A model generated the notes under the pieces. That model was not told where the DNA came from and ran no database searches. It saw only the letters and a list, made by a program, of their open reading frames with translations. From contig JACKHT010000016.1 in the NCBI GenBank assembly GCA_020638855.1, forward strand, positions 1 through 52,861: 52,861 nt of DNA. The letters run 5' to 3'. Origin of the DNA: Planctomycetota bacterium. Its GTDB lineage: Bacteria; Planctomycetota; UBA1135; GCA-002686595. Positions 7,511-17,500 of this stretch are shown piece after piece (position 1 is the first letter of the stretch; every line of letters begins with the position of its first letter). A program made the position numbers and the translations under genes.

Positions 7511-8443
7511 TCAGTCGAGCTTCTTCAGGTACCCGTCCTGCACCAATTCGCGCACGGGGCGGCCCAAGAAGTGCTGGGTGCCGCCCCCGGGCTGCCCGAA
7601 CCACGGCACCGCCGGGCCGCTGTGCACCGGCAAGGGTTTGACCACCTGGTAGCGCGCATAGGGCCCATTTTCGAGCTCGGGTTTGAGCGAGCGCGCTGGG
7701 AAGGGCGTGCCCACGGGCGAGGCGAAGCGCCCGCCATCCGAACCGAACCGATCGATGATCGTTTCGCGCGTCAGGGTCACCGATTGGGGCCGGCCCGCGA
7801 AACCGCCATTGGCGGGGTATTCGGGTTTGAAGCCGGGACCCGAAGCCTTGGCGGCGCTAGCCGCATGCCGGGCCGTGGCGGCCTCGATGGTTTGCGCTTC
7901 GCGGTGCGGTTGGGCTGCCTTCGACCCCGCCCTGCCGAGCAACCCGCGCAGGCTCGGTACCGAAGCGCGAACTCCCCCGCTTCCGTGGGCCAAGCGCTCC
8001 ACCGAGGCGCGACGCTCGGCCGGTTGGATCTTCTCGCTATGGGTCGACAACCGCCGTGCCGCGGAACTCGTTCGGCCCGCATCGGGCCCCTGGCCCTCGC
8101 GCGGAGCGGTCACCGCTTGCACCCTTTGGCTCACGTGCGAACTGAGCGAGACCGACCGCGGGCGACGGGCTGGCTGCGAGCGCGTCGCGCGCAACGACCG
8201 GCTCGATCGATTCGATGCAGTCGAAGCACTGCGTGCACGCCCGGCGCCTTGGGCCCCGTGGCCTCCCCCCCCGGGTCCGCCTCCGACCACCAGGGTCGGG
8301 GCTACAACGGCCGCGTAGGCAGCACCCGAAACCTCCGTGAACAGTCCCCCCAAGACCAGCCCTGCCAGGATCCAAACGATCCGGCTTCGCCTCGTGCTTT
8401 GGTTTGCTTTGTCGTTGGCTTTGGGCTGGGTGTTGGATTTCAT
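7511..8443 (-). CDS. Exported protein with C-terminal TNT (NAD+ glycohydrolase toxin-like) domain
   Basis: 310 aa from the ATG at 8443. N-terminus: a basic stretch then a hydrophobic segment RIVWILAGLVLGGLFTEVSG (about residues 20-39), a signal peptide or anchor. Residues about 55-220 are low-complexity, rich in Ser, Arg, Ala and Gly, and probably disordered. The last ~84 residues match the TNT domain of the tuberculosis necrotizing toxin: IIDRFGSDGGRFASPVGTPF, a conserved ARSL, YQVVKPLPV, VPWFGQPGGGTQHFLG with the Gln after GGGT that is catalytic in this family, and VRELVQDGYLKKL. TNT domains cleave NAD+ and are toxic to eukaryotic or bacterial targets. No immunity-type gene is adjacent; the 107-nt gap upstream leads to a peptidase-like gene on the same strand. 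An in-frame extension to 8539 looks non-coding. Confidence 0.8.
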   Translation of the reverse strand: MKSNTQPKANDKANQSTRRSRIVWILAGLVLGGLFTEVSGAAYAAVVAPTLVVGGGPGGGGHGAQGAGRARSASTASNRSSRSLRATRSQPARRPRSVSLSSHVSQRVQAVTAPREGQGPDAGRTSSAARRLSTHSEKIQPAERRASVERLAHGSGGVRASVPSLRGLLGRAGSKAAQPHREAQTIEAATARHAASAAKASGPGFKPEYPANGGFAGRPQSVTLTRETIIDRFGSDGGRFASPVGTPFPARSLKPELENGPYARYQVVKPLPVHSGPAVPWFGQPGGGTQHFLGRPVRELVQDGYLKKLD

Positions 8444-8550
8444 GCGGGGTCTCGGGCTGTGCAGCGTGCGGAGTGGGTTCGGGAGCTGAGCCCGCTGGCT
8501 GGTTCGTTGAAGGGCGCGGTGGCCGAGCCCTTCGAGCAACGGGTTTTGTT

Positions 8551-9843
8551 CTACACTCGACCCCGCGTCATGTCACACAGTCGATCGACGATGCGCGGCC
8601 CGTCGGCGCGCAGGCCGTTGTGCTCGTATTCGTTGGTGATCCAGGTGCGTAGGTTCGGGATGCGGGCGGCGGTTGCCAGCGAGAGTTCGCGCGGGACGTA
8701 GGCGTCGTCGTGGTAGACGGCAGCCGCCACGGGGACCTTGTTCTTGGCGAGTCGCGCGGGATCGTACAGCTTGGGCCAATCCGCCTTTTGCGCCAGAATG
8801 TCCGCTGCTTCGGCCACCGGGCGCAGCGCCGCGTGGTCGTCGAACATCGAAGGCACGATCATTTCGGCGGTGAAGAAGAAGGGGCCTTTCAGGATCTGGT
8901 CAAAGGCGGGGAACTCGGCCTTGACCCGTTGGGCCGACCAATTCGACGCAAAGCCCTGGGTGTAGCACCCCTCGTGCAGCAGCGCATAGATCGGGTTGGT
9001 GTCGAAGTGCAGGAAGTTCTCCACCTCACGCAGGAAACCGAAGTGCAGCAAGGGGCGTGCCGACCCGGCGGGAAACGCGTTTTCGATCAGGTAGTGGACT
9101 TGATCGAAACCATCGCTCATGCCGAAGGGGGCTCCGAGTTGCTGCAACATATCGACGCTGAAGCGGCTGCCCCCGGGAAGTTCGACCTCGTGCTCCATGA
9201 GGTGGGCCGCAAGATGGCGCACGCGCGCTTCGTCTCCGGGATAGCGCCGGTAATACTGCAGGTTCTTCTCCGCCATGCGGCGGTAGGTCCAGCGATAGAT
9301 CTCGTCGATGGGCGTATCGAGCCCCGGGAGGCCTCCGGTGATCCACACCTCGCGCAGCGCCTGCGGGGCGACCGATAGGTAGTGGGTGGCGCAGAATCCA
9401 CCAAAGCTTTGACCGAGCACCGTCCAAGGTTCCTCGGACGGCAGCAGCGCGGCGCGCAGGAGCTCGCAATCGGCCACGATCGAATCCATACGGAAGTGCG
9501 CCAGGTAGTCGGCCTGCTCCTGGGGCGTCCCCATGACGGCCAGCGCATCGGTGTGGATCGGCGTGCTGCGGCCGGTGCCGCGCTGATCGAGCAACAGCAC
9601 ACGGAAGCGGCTGGCCATGTGCCCCACCCAACCCCCCAGCCCCTGCGGCCGGGGCGACGGGGAGCCGGGACCCCCTTGCAGGAACACCAGGTACGGCAGA
9701 TTCGCGGCGGCTTGGTCGATCGCCACCACCTCGCGGGCGTAGATCGTGATCTTGGCGCCCTTGGGCTCCCGGTGGTCGAGCGGGACCTCGAGGAAGTGGT
9801 CGCTCAGGGCGAGCCCCGGGACTTGGGTCTGGGTGGTTTGCAT
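8551..9843 (-). CDS. Alpha/beta hydrolase, proline iminopeptidase-like (peptidase family S33)
   Basis: 430 aa from the ATG at 9843 (MQTTQTQVPGLALSDHFLEV). Family marks: an oxyanion-type FLQGGPGSPSP (residues 54-64), LLLDQRGTGRST (84-94), the nucleophile Ser 146 in VLGQSFGGF, an acid in VYHDDAYVP and a His in NEYEHNGLR near the C-terminus. Prolyl aminopeptidases of this group release N-terminal proline or related residues; no signal peptide is seen, so it is probably cytosolic. The frame is open upstream to 10224, but that part has the composition of an intergenic shadow. It lies just upstream of the TNT-domain gene on the same strand, with no evidence that they cooperate. Confidence 0.88.
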   Translation of the reverse strand: MQTTQTQVPGLALSDHFLEVPLDHREPKGAKITIYAREVVAIDQAAANLPYLVFLQGGPGSPSPRPQGLGGWVGHMASRFRVLLLDQRGTGRSTPIHTDALAVMGTPQEQADYLAHFRMDSIVADCELLRAALLPSEEPWTVLGQSFGGFCATHYLSVAPQALREVWITGGLPGLDTPIDEIYRWTYRRMAEKNLQYYRRYPGDEARVRHLAAHLMEHEVELPGGSRFSVDMLQQLGAPFGMSDGFDQVHYLIENAFPAGSARPLLHFGFLREVENFLHFDTNPIYALLHEGCYTQGFASNWSAQRVKAEFPAFDQILKGPFFFTAEMIVPSMFDDHAALRPVAEAADILAQKADWPKLYDPARLAKNKVPVAAAVYHDDAYVPRELSLATAARIPNLRTWITNEYEHNGLRADGPRIVDRLCDMTRGRV

Positions 9844-10102
9844 GGACAGTGCTGCAGGAGTCGAGGATGGAGCCGGTGGATGGTACTCCCCACTTGGAGC
9901 GCTCCCAAGCACCACCTCCCAGCTTGGAAAACCGAGGGGGGATCGGCCCTGGAGACATCCTGGGGCCCGTTTGGCAGTAAGAACCGAGCAAATCACGAGT
10001 TCAGGGCTTGGAGAGTTGGCCCGGCCAGGGTAAATACTTGTTCCAACAGGTATCTCCTTCCGAGACGCCTTCCTTTGACCCCCAACCCACCCGTTCCACA
10101 CC

Positions 10103-10726
10103 ATGCGCGCATTCTCCTTCCTGCACCCCTTGCTCCTGTCCGCCGTCGCCCTCGCCGTCGTCCCGGCGGTCCTGGCCACCAAGGCAAGCCCCACCCCGGC
10201 CTTCTCCCCGGCCGAAGCGGGCACCTACGCCATCGACAACGTGCACTCCACCGTGCTGTTCCGCGCCAAGCACATGGACGTGTCGTACTCCTACGGTCGC
10301 TTCAACGAGCTGAGCGGACAGTTCGTGCTGTCGCCCGAAGAAGGCAAGTCCTCGCTCCAAATCAAGGTGGTCGCGAACAGCGTCGACACCAACAGCAAGA
10401 AGCGCGACGATCACCTGCGCAGCCCCGACTTCTTCAACGTCAAGCAATTCCCCGAGATCCGCTTCGAGTCGACCAAGTTCGAGAAGAAGGACGACACCAC
10501 CTATGCCGTGACTGGCAAGCTCAGCTTCCACGGCGAAACCAAGGAAGTCACGGTCGACATGGACTTCACCGGAGCCCGCGATGGCGGCCCGCAAATGGGC
10601 TTCCGAGGCGGCCTGGAAACGCAGTTGGAGATCAAGCGACGCGACTACGGCATGGACACCTACCCCGACGACATGATCAGCAACGACATCCGTCTGACGA
10701 TCGCCTTGGAAGGCGTGCGCAAGTAG
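10103..10726 (+). CDS. YceI-family exported lipid-binding protein
   Basis: 207 aa with a signal peptide (MRAFSFLHPLLLSAVALAVV, cleaved around residue 26). The mature protein is a YceI lipocalin-like barrel: GTYAIDNVHSTVLFRAKHM, YGRFNELSGQFVL, KKRDDHLRSPDFFNVKQFPE and the final NDIRLTIALEGVRK. YceI proteins bind isoprenoid chains or amphiphiles in the periplasm. The downstream membrane-protein gene starts 4 nt after the stop codon, so the two are probably co-transcribed. Confidence 0.92.
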   Translation: MRAFSFLHPLLLSAVALAVVPAVLATKASPTPAFSPAEAGTYAIDNVHSTVLFRAKHMDVSYSYGRFNELSGQFVLSPEEGKSSLQIKVVANSVDTNSKKRDDHLRSPDFFNVKQFPEIRFESTKFEKKDDTTYAVTGKLSFHGETKEVTVDMDFTGARDGGPQMGFRGGLETQLEIKRRDYGMDTYPDDMISNDIRLTIALEGVRK

Positions 10727-10730
10727 TCCC

Positions 10731-11561
10731 GTGGTCCAAAACGCCTTTTTGTTCCCCCTGGTTGCGGGCCTGATCCTAGCCTTGCTGGGTTGGGCCCGCA
10801 GCCGCGAAGCGGGCTCGCGCGTGGCCTGGGCCGCCGCCCTGGCCTGGGGTTTGGCCTATGGCCTAGCCTACTACGCACTCAAGGACGGCTTGCCGCCCTG
10901 GCCCCCGAAGGAAGCCACGCACTGGCTTTTCTACGCGATGCTGCTTTCGATTCCGGTGGCAGCCAGCCAGGGCCGTGCTGGTTCGGTGCCGCACTTCGTC
11001 TTGGGCAGCGCGTTGATCGGTGGATTCGTTTGGCTGGCGAGCGAACCCCTGCGCCAGTACGAGTGGGAAGGCGCACACGCTTGGCAGGTCCCGGCGGGCA
11101 TCATCGGCGTCGCCGCGCTCGCCTTGTGGGGCAACTCGGACTTGGTCCGCGTGCGCCGCACGGGTGTGCAAGTCCCGGGGGCCTTTGCGCTGACCTTGGG
11201 CGCGACCGCGTTTGCCTTGGGGCAATCGACCGGAGGCAGCGCGAACCTGGCGGGTGGCATAGCCGCCCTTGGTGGACTGTGGTGCGTGCTGGCGCTGGTA
11301 CGATCCGGTAAAGCGGTGACCTACGGGGCCAGTTTGCCCTTCACCCTGGCGCTGACCGGGCTTTTGCTTTTGGGCGTGGGGTATGCCAAGACCCCGCTCA
11401 GCTCCGCGATTCTGCTGGCGCTCGCTCCCCAAGCGATCCGCATCGGCTGGCCCGTCGAGCGCCGGGCGCTGGGCTTCCTGTTGAGCGTGCTCGCCTGCGC
11501 GGCGGTGTGTGCGATCGCGGCCTACTTGAGCCTCGCTCCGCCCGAACCCACCTGGAATTGA
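10731..11561 (+). CDS. Polytopic membrane protein of unknown function
   Basis: 276 aa from a GTG at 10731, 4 nt after the YceI stop codon. At least seven hydrophobic segments are visible, including AFLFPLVAGLILALLGWA at the N-terminus and ALGFLLSVLACAAVCAIAAY near the C-terminus. No catalytic motif was recognised. Tight linkage to yceI suggests a shared envelope or lipid role, but this is inference only. Confidence 0.75.
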   Translation: MVQNAFLFPLVAGLILALLGWARSREAGSRVAWAAALAWGLAYGLAYYALKDGLPPWPPKEATHWLFYAMLLSIPVAASQGRAGSVPHFVLGSALIGGFVWLASEPLRQYEWEGAHAWQVPAGIIGVAALALWGNSDLVRVRRTGVQVPGAFALTLGATAFALGQSTGGSANLAGGIAALGGLWCVLALVRSGKAVTYGASLPFTLALTGLLLLGVGYAKTPLSSAILLALAPQAIRIGWPVERRALGFLLSVLACAAVCAIAAYLSLAPPEPTWN

Positions 11562-11649
11562 GGTCGTAGACGACGCAATTTGAGTCGGAAGCAGGTGCTG
11601 GGAGGGTTTCTAGCTAAGCTAGGGGCCTTCCCGGCCCTTCTTCCTGCCC

Positions 11650-13482
11650 ATGTCCTTCCTCTCCGCGCTGGTACTCTGCCTTGCAGCCCAACCGGCGGCC
11701 CTAGCTGCGACCCAAGAACCCGCCCCGCAGAAAGCGATCGACGCCGCCATCGAACGTGGCATCGACTTCTTGGTGTCCGAGCAGGAGCTCGATGGTTCCT
11801 GGCGCTTCGAGTGCGAACGCCACGGCGGCGGAGCCACGGGATTGTGCGTTTACACCTTGGTCAAGGGCGGCGCGGAGAAGAACCACCAAGCGGTGTTGCG
11901 CGGATTGGGCTACCTCGACTCGCTGACGCCCACGTCGACCTACGAGGTGGCGTGCATGATTTCGGCCTACGGCAGCGTCGATCCGGTTCGTTACCGGGAG
12001 CGCTTGCAGGGCCTGGTCGACCTCTTGGTAGACTGGAACATGGGCGCCTGGGCCTACCCCGACGGCGAACAGGATTTGTCGAACACGCACTTCGGAGCGC
12101 TCGGGCTGCGCCACGCGCAACACGCGGGCATCGAGGTTCCCGAGGACGTTTGGAAAGCGGTCGGCAAAATCCTGGGCCGTTGGCAAGAGAGCTACGGGGG
12201 CTTCCCCTATCGGCCGGGCGGCACGGCCACGCTTTCGATGACCGCTGCCGGAGTGGGCATTGCCTGCATGGTGCGCGAGGGTCTGGAAAAGGCCGGGGGA
12301 GGCAACCGGGGCGTGGGTCAGTCGATGGAGACCGTCATCAGCCGCGGGCTGCGTTGGTTGAGCGAGAACCAGGCGGTGCCGCAAGCCGATTGGGGTGGCA
12401 ACAAGGGCGGTCCGAGTTGGGACTACTACTACCTGTACGCGCTGCAGCGCGTCGGTGCCTTGGCCCCCACCAAACTCATCGGCGATCTGGATTGGTACCA
12501 GGGCGGCGCGCGCTGGTTGCTCGAGAAACAGGCTGGAGATGGCAGTTGGAGCACGATCTACGGCGCCAAGCAGTCCAACACCTGCTTCGCGATCCTGTTC
12601 TTGCGGCGCGCTTCGGCACCCATCAGCGGCCAGGCCGCTTCCAACCATCGCTCCGTGCGCATCGAAGACCCCGAAGCCGACGTGCAGTTCATCGCCACCG
12701 GCCAAGACCCGGTGCACGTCTGGATCCTGGCGCTGCATCCTCTGACCTACGACTCGTGGGCTTGGCCCGAGGACCAGGACCGCGGATTGCGCATCCAAAA
12801 GGTCGAGTACCTGCTCGAGGATCGGGTACTGGCCACCGTACAAGGCGATCCGAGCCAGCCCGTCAAGGACGCGCGGTTCGGCGCCGAGCTGCACTTCGAC
12901 GAGCCAGGGACCTACTCCATCCGCGCCAAGGTCTATCTGCATCCCCCGCCGGGCGATGATCCCGCCGATGCGATCCTGCTCTCGCCTCCGCTCGAGGTAC
13001 CCATCGACATCGGCCTGCAACCCTGGATGAAGCAGTACATTGCCGATTGCAGCGCCAACTTGGTGCCCGGCGCCCACCCGACCGGGGAAGCCTCCTCCGC
13101 CTTCGACGATGGTTGGGGTCCCGGCAACACGGTCGACAACAAACAGGGCCGCGGCTGGCTGTGCAAGGCCGACGACGCCGATCCCTGGATCGTGCTCGAT
13201 TTCAAAAAGACACTATCCGCCGACACGATCCTGCTCAGCCACGCGCGCAAAGCGCTCGACCGATCCGACGACGTCGGCAAAGCCCGCCGGGTCGAGATCA
13301 CGATCAACAAACGCAAGCCGTTCGTGGCTGAGATGGTCATGCAGGATCAACGCAAGACCACCATCCCCTTGCCCAAGACCGAACGCATCCGCCGACTCAA
13401 GATCAGGCTGCTCGACCGCGAAGCAGGAACCGACACCGGCATGGCCGCCGGCTTTGCGGAAATCGAATTGCAGAATCGCTGA
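11650..13482 (+). CDS. Exported alpha-toroid (prenyltransferase/squalene-oxidase repeat) protein with C-terminal discoidin-like domain
   Basis: 610 aa with a signal peptide (MSFLSALVLCLAAQPAALAA). Residues about 25-330 are squalene-cyclase/prenyltransferase-like repeats: IERGIDFLVSEQELDGSWRF, GAWAYPDGEQDLSNTHFGAL, YGGFPYRPGGTATLSMTAAG, WLLEKQAGDGSWSTIYGAKQ. The DxDD acid of true squalene-hopene cyclases is not seen, so this is probably a non-cyclase toroid like those common in planctomycetes. Residues about 360-450 look like a small beta domain, and about 460-610 like an F5/8 type C (discoidin) domain (SSAFDDGWGPGNTVDNKQGR, then WIVLDFKKTLSADTILL), a likely carbohydrate-binding part. The gene is monocistronic and followed by a short hairpin. 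Confidence 0.82.
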   Translation: MSFLSALVLCLAAQPAALAATQEPAPQKAIDAAIERGIDFLVSEQELDGSWRFECERHGGGATGLCVYTLVKGGAEKNHQAVLRGLGYLDSLTPTSTYEVACMISAYGSVDPVRYRERLQGLVDLLVDWNMGAWAYPDGEQDLSNTHFGALGLRHAQHAGIEVPEDVWKAVGKILGRWQESYGGFPYRPGGTATLSMTAAGVGIACMVREGLEKAGGGNRGVGQSMETVISRGLRWLSENQAVPQADWGGNKGGPSWDYYYLYALQRVGALAPTKLIGDLDWYQGGARWLLEKQAGDGSWSTIYGAKQSNTCFAILFLRRASAPISGQAASNHRSVRIEDPEADVQFIATGQDPVHVWILALHPLTYDSWAWPEDQDRGLRIQKVEYLLEDRVLATVQGDPSQPVKDARFGAELHFDEPGTYSIRAKVYLHPPPGDDPADAILLSPPLEVPIDIGLQPWMKQYIADCSANLVPGAHPTGEASSAFDDGWGPGNTVDNKQGRGWLCKADDADPWIVLDFKKTLSADTILLSHARKALDRSDDVGKARRVEITINKRKPFVAEMVMQDQRKTTIPLPKTERIRRLKIRLLDREAGTDTGMAAGFAEIELQNR

Positions 13483-13490
13483 GTACAGGG

Positions 13491-13503
13491 GCTAGGCCCC
13501 CGA
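13491..13503. terminator. Short GC hairpin between convergent genes
   Basis: GGGGC-TAG-GCCCC lies 9 nt after the stop of the toroid gene and is followed by CGAAAAC. The stem is only 5 bp and no T-run follows, so terminator function is uncertain; its place between two converging genes is suggestive. Confidence 0.3.
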
Positions 13504-13579
13504 AAACAATCCGGCGGCACCCACGCTCGCGCGGGCACCGCCTGAGGGATCGCAGCCTGTAGGATCGCGACCGCTAGGA

Positions 13580-13864
13580 TCAGTCCTTGCGCTCGGTCAC
13601 TTCGAGCAGGTGGTAGCCAAACTGGGTCTTGACCGGCCCTTGCACCGCGCTAACGGGAGCGCTGAAGACGACTTTGTCGAACTCGGGCACCATCTGCCCC
13701 GGCCCAAACTCGCCCAAATCGCCCCCGCGCGCGCCCGAAGGGCACGAGGAATGCTGGCGAGCCAACTGCGCAAAGTCCGCCCCCCCTTCGATCTGCGCCT
13801 TGAGCGCTTGGCACTCATGCTCGGAAGAAACCAGGATGTGACGGGCTTTGGCGGATTTGGCCAT
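13580..13864 (-). CDS. ppiC: Peptidyl-prolyl cis-trans isomerase, parvulin type (PpiC)
   Basis: 94 aa from the ATG at 13864, a near full-length match in plan to E. coli PpiC (93 aa): MAKSAKARHILVSSE, GADFAQLARQHSSCPSGARG, GDLGEFGPGQMVPEFDKVVF, and the closing VKTQFGYHLLEVTERKD. It is a stand-alone cytosolic parvulin domain that isomerises prolyl peptide bonds. A 14-residue in-frame extension upstream is possible but not expected for the family. Confidence 0.93.
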   Translation of the reverse strand: MAKSAKARHILVSSEHECQALKAQIEGGADFAQLARQHSSCPSGARGGDLGEFGPGQMVPEFDKVVFSAPVSAVQGPVKTQFGYHLLEVTERKD

Positions 13865-14568
13865 AGTTGGGTAGTGGATTGGGGTTCCTAGGAAGGGAAA
13901 CCCCAAGTGTATCGCATGCCCCCAGCGCCCGAAACCCGTATTCCCGAGCCGTTGTCCGGGGTTGGCTGGAGCCCGGCGAATTGGCCTACCACTCCTTAGC
14001 TACAGCGAAGTGTTCAGGCATCGCCTAGGCTTGGAAATGGGCCAACTTGGGGCCAATTCCGGCGGGGTTCTCCTGCATCCCATCCGCAGCGTTCGGCCAG
14101 CCCGTCGCTCGAGGAGCGCTTGACTCCCCATCGATGGCAACGTCCTCGTGAGGCTGCAAGCCCCTTGGCGCGATGGACCTCCGCCTCCATTTTCAGGCCG
14201 CCCGCTTTCATGGATTTCCGCGTCGAATGCTTAGCTTCGAAACGCCCAACCGGGGTCTTTCGATACCGCTGTGTGGGACCGAGATTTCCTTCCCCCAACA
14301 GCGTGAGCATCCGCTGTTTTGTCACAGAGTGTTCGCGCCCGGTTCTCCGCAGAGCGATCTTGCTGTACCTGCGACGAGTCCACGCGAGCTGACCCCGGCG
14401 CCCGGCTTAGGTCCATAGGGATTGCGAGGCTTCGGGTGGACCAACGGTGGGTTTCGTTCCTAGGTATCCGCACCGAGCATGGTTCCGCCCATTCTTGACC
14501 AGTTGGTCAGCAACAAGCCAGGCGACCCCGCGTCTTTCGGCGACCTGGGGGCTGGTATCCTGGGGGGC
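13865..14568. other. 704-bp stretch without a recognisable gene
   Basis: Short overlapping open frames exist on both strands (for example 14014-14325 minus and 14173-14418 plus), but none has a recognisable motif, a good start or the codon pattern of its neighbours. No tRNA or repeat was seen. Its right end carries the promoter of the DUF1549/1553 gene. Confidence 0.5.
14556..14561 (+). promoter_or_regulatory. -10 box, probable leaderless promoter of DUF1549/1553 operon
   Basis: TATCCT followed by seven bases (GGGGGGC) and the ATG at 14569. The G-run could alternatively serve as a ribosome-binding site for a longer transcript, so both readings stay open. Confidence 0.4.
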
Positions 14569-17500
14569 ATGCCGCATCGCTTCCCTGCCTTGTTTGCCCG
14601 TGGCTTGGCCCGCGGGGTTTTTGCGTTGGGCGCCATTCTCTGGCTGGGAGGGGCGATCGTTGCTGGGTCGCTGGGTCAGGAGGCGGATCGGGATCTGGCG
14701 CCGGCGGTTCGGTATGGGCGCGACATTCGGCCGATCCTTTCGGATCGTTGTTTCCTGTGCCATGGCCCTGACGAGGCCAAGCGCGAGGCGCACTTGCGGC
14801 TCGATGTGCGCGAGGAGGCCATTCGGTTGCGCAAGGGCGTTGCGGCCATTGTGCCCGGGGATCCGGAGGCTTCGGAGATGTGGTACCGGGTGGGGAGCGA
14901 GGATCCGAACGAGGTCATGCCGCCGCCCGAGTCGCACCGCGCCACGTTGACCGCGGAGCAGCGCGAGTTGGTGGGGCTTTGGATCGAACAGGGTGCGCCC
15001 TACGAGGACCATTGGGCGTTCACTCCGCCCGTGCGGCCTGCACCTCCCTCGAGTGACGCGCAGCCGATCGACGCGTTCTTGTTGGACGCGCTGGCGCAGC
15101 ACGGGCTGGAGTATGCAGGCCCCGTCGCGCCCAGCTTGGCTTTGCGCCGCCTGTTCTTGGACTTGACGGGGTTGCCCCCCACGCCCGAGGAAATCGACGG
15201 GTACCTTGCGGTCCGCGCAGAGCTCGGCGAAGACGAAGCGTGGTCGCAACAGGTGCAACGGCTGTTCCATGAGGAGCCCTATCGCACTCGGTATGCCGAA
15301 CGCATGACGAGCCCCTGGCTCGACCAAGCACGCTATGCCGACACCTCGGGCATCCATACCGATGCCGGGCGACAAATTTGGCCCTGGCGCGATTGGGTGT
15401 TGGATGCGTACCGCACGAACATGCCGTTCGACCAGTTCCTGGTGCAACAGTTGGCGGGCGACCTTTTGCCGCAAGGGGACAACGGCCCGCAGGTGGCGAC
15501 GGGCTTCCTGCGCAACCACGTGACCACCGACGAAGGTGGCGCGATCGATGCCGAATACCTGGTCGAGTACGCGGTCGACCGCGTCGACACCACCTCGCGC
15601 GTGTTCTTGGGGCTCACGGTTTCGTGCGCGCGCTGCCACGACCACAAGTTCGACCCCATCCGCCAGGAGGACTACTATCGGCTGTTCGCGTTCTTTGGCC
15701 AAAACGACGAACCGGGGCTCTACAGCCAGGAACCCAACCCCAAGCGGGCCTTGGAACCGTTCTTGGAAGTTCCGAGCCCTGCCCAGGAAGACGAGCGCCG
15801 CGCGTTGCAGGCGCGCGTGACCGAGCAAGAAGCGCAACTCGCCCAGCCCAGCGCCGCCGACCAAGCCGCGCTCGAAGCGTTCGAGGCGGGCCTTGGCGCA
15901 GAGCTCGAGCTCGTCTGGCAACCGAGCCACCTAACCTCGGCCACCTCCGATCAGGGCGCCACGCTCACCATCACCCCGGCCGACACCGTCCTCGCCAGCG
16001 GAGCCAACCCCGAAGTCGACATCCATCGCTTGCAGGTCCAAACCGAGGCCACCGGCCTGCGGCTCGTCCAGCTCGATGTGCTGGGCGATGCGAGCTTCAC
16101 GAATGGAGCCCCCGGGCGCGCGGGCAACGGCAACGCGGTCTTGACCGGGCTGCACGCGCGCGCCCGCTCGATCGCCGACCCGAGTCAGGTCCAGGAGCTC
16201 GATTGGGCTTGGATTTGGACCGACTACGCGCAGTCCAACGAAGACTTCAGCCTGAATCGGGCGCTGCGTCCGCCGTTCCAGGGCTGGGCAATCAACGCGC
16301 ACAACGATCCTTCGGACCGCGTCGCGTGGCTCGTCAGCGACCAGCCGTTTGGCTTTGAGGGCGGTACCCAGCTCGAAGTCGAGCTCGAATACCAATCGCC
16401 CTACGCCGGCCACGTGTTCGGGCACGTGCGCGTGGGATTGGCTCAATTCGGCGACCAAGGCCTCGAGCGACTGCCCGTGGCACAAGGGCGTTGGTACCAC
16501 GCGGGACCCTTCCCGCTGGCCAGCGCCGAAGGCGCCTACGCCGCGCACTTCGGCCCCGAGCAAGTACCCGAATTGGACCTCGAGGCCAGCTTCGAAGCGA
16601 ACGGCCCCGTGCGCTGGACGTACCGGGCGGACTTTGCCGACGGCGTGGTGAACGCGCTGCCCGACGGCACCAACGTGCACTACCTGGGCCGCGAGTTGTA
16701 CAGCCCCACGGCGCGCCTGCTCGAGGTTTCGATCGGATCCGACGATGGTTTTGCGATCTATGTCAACGGAGCGCAGGTCGCGGCGCGCGAGGTTGCGCGC
16801 GGGTGCCTCCCCGATCAAGACCGGGTCACGCTGCCCTTGCGCGCCGGTCGCAACGCATTGGTGTTCCAAGTGATCAACACCGGGGGTGCCGCGGGTTTCT
16901 TCTACAAAAGCCTGCCGCAGGCCCCGTTGCTCACAGAAGACTTGGTCTGCGCGGCGGTCGACACGCACGCTCGCAAAGATCAGGGCCAGGGATTGCAAGC
17001 CCGCATCGCCCACGCTTGGCGGCTTTCGCACTCCGAGGAGTACCGCGCGGGAATCGCGGCACTGGCCGCCTTGCGAGGCGAACAGGCCGCGCTCGAAGCC
17101 GCTATCCCGCGCACGATGGTCATGCGCGATCGCCCCATGGCGCGCGAACTGTTCGTGCTCGAGCGCGGGCAATACGACCATCCCGATCGCGAGCGCCCCG
17201 TTTCGCCGGGGATTCCCATCGCGTTTGGTGACTTGCCAGCCCATCCCGAAGGGGAGCCGGCAACGCGCCTGGATTTGGCGCGCTGGATGGTGGCACCCGC
17301 CAATCCTTTGGTGGCGCGCGTGGCGGTCAACCGCCTGTGGCAGATGATCTTCGGCCGCGGCATCGTCGCCACCTCGGGCGACTTTGGCTATCAAGGTTCC
17401 TGGCCCACCCACCCCGAACTGCTCGACTGGCTGGCCGTCGAATTCGTCGAGAGCGGTTGGGACGTCCAGCACATGCTGGCGCTGATGGTCGAGAGTCGCG

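Noticed and set aside
10001..10594. Minus-strand 197-aa frame opposite yceI
   Set aside because: It is the exact antisense of a clear YceI protein and shows no independent family signal.
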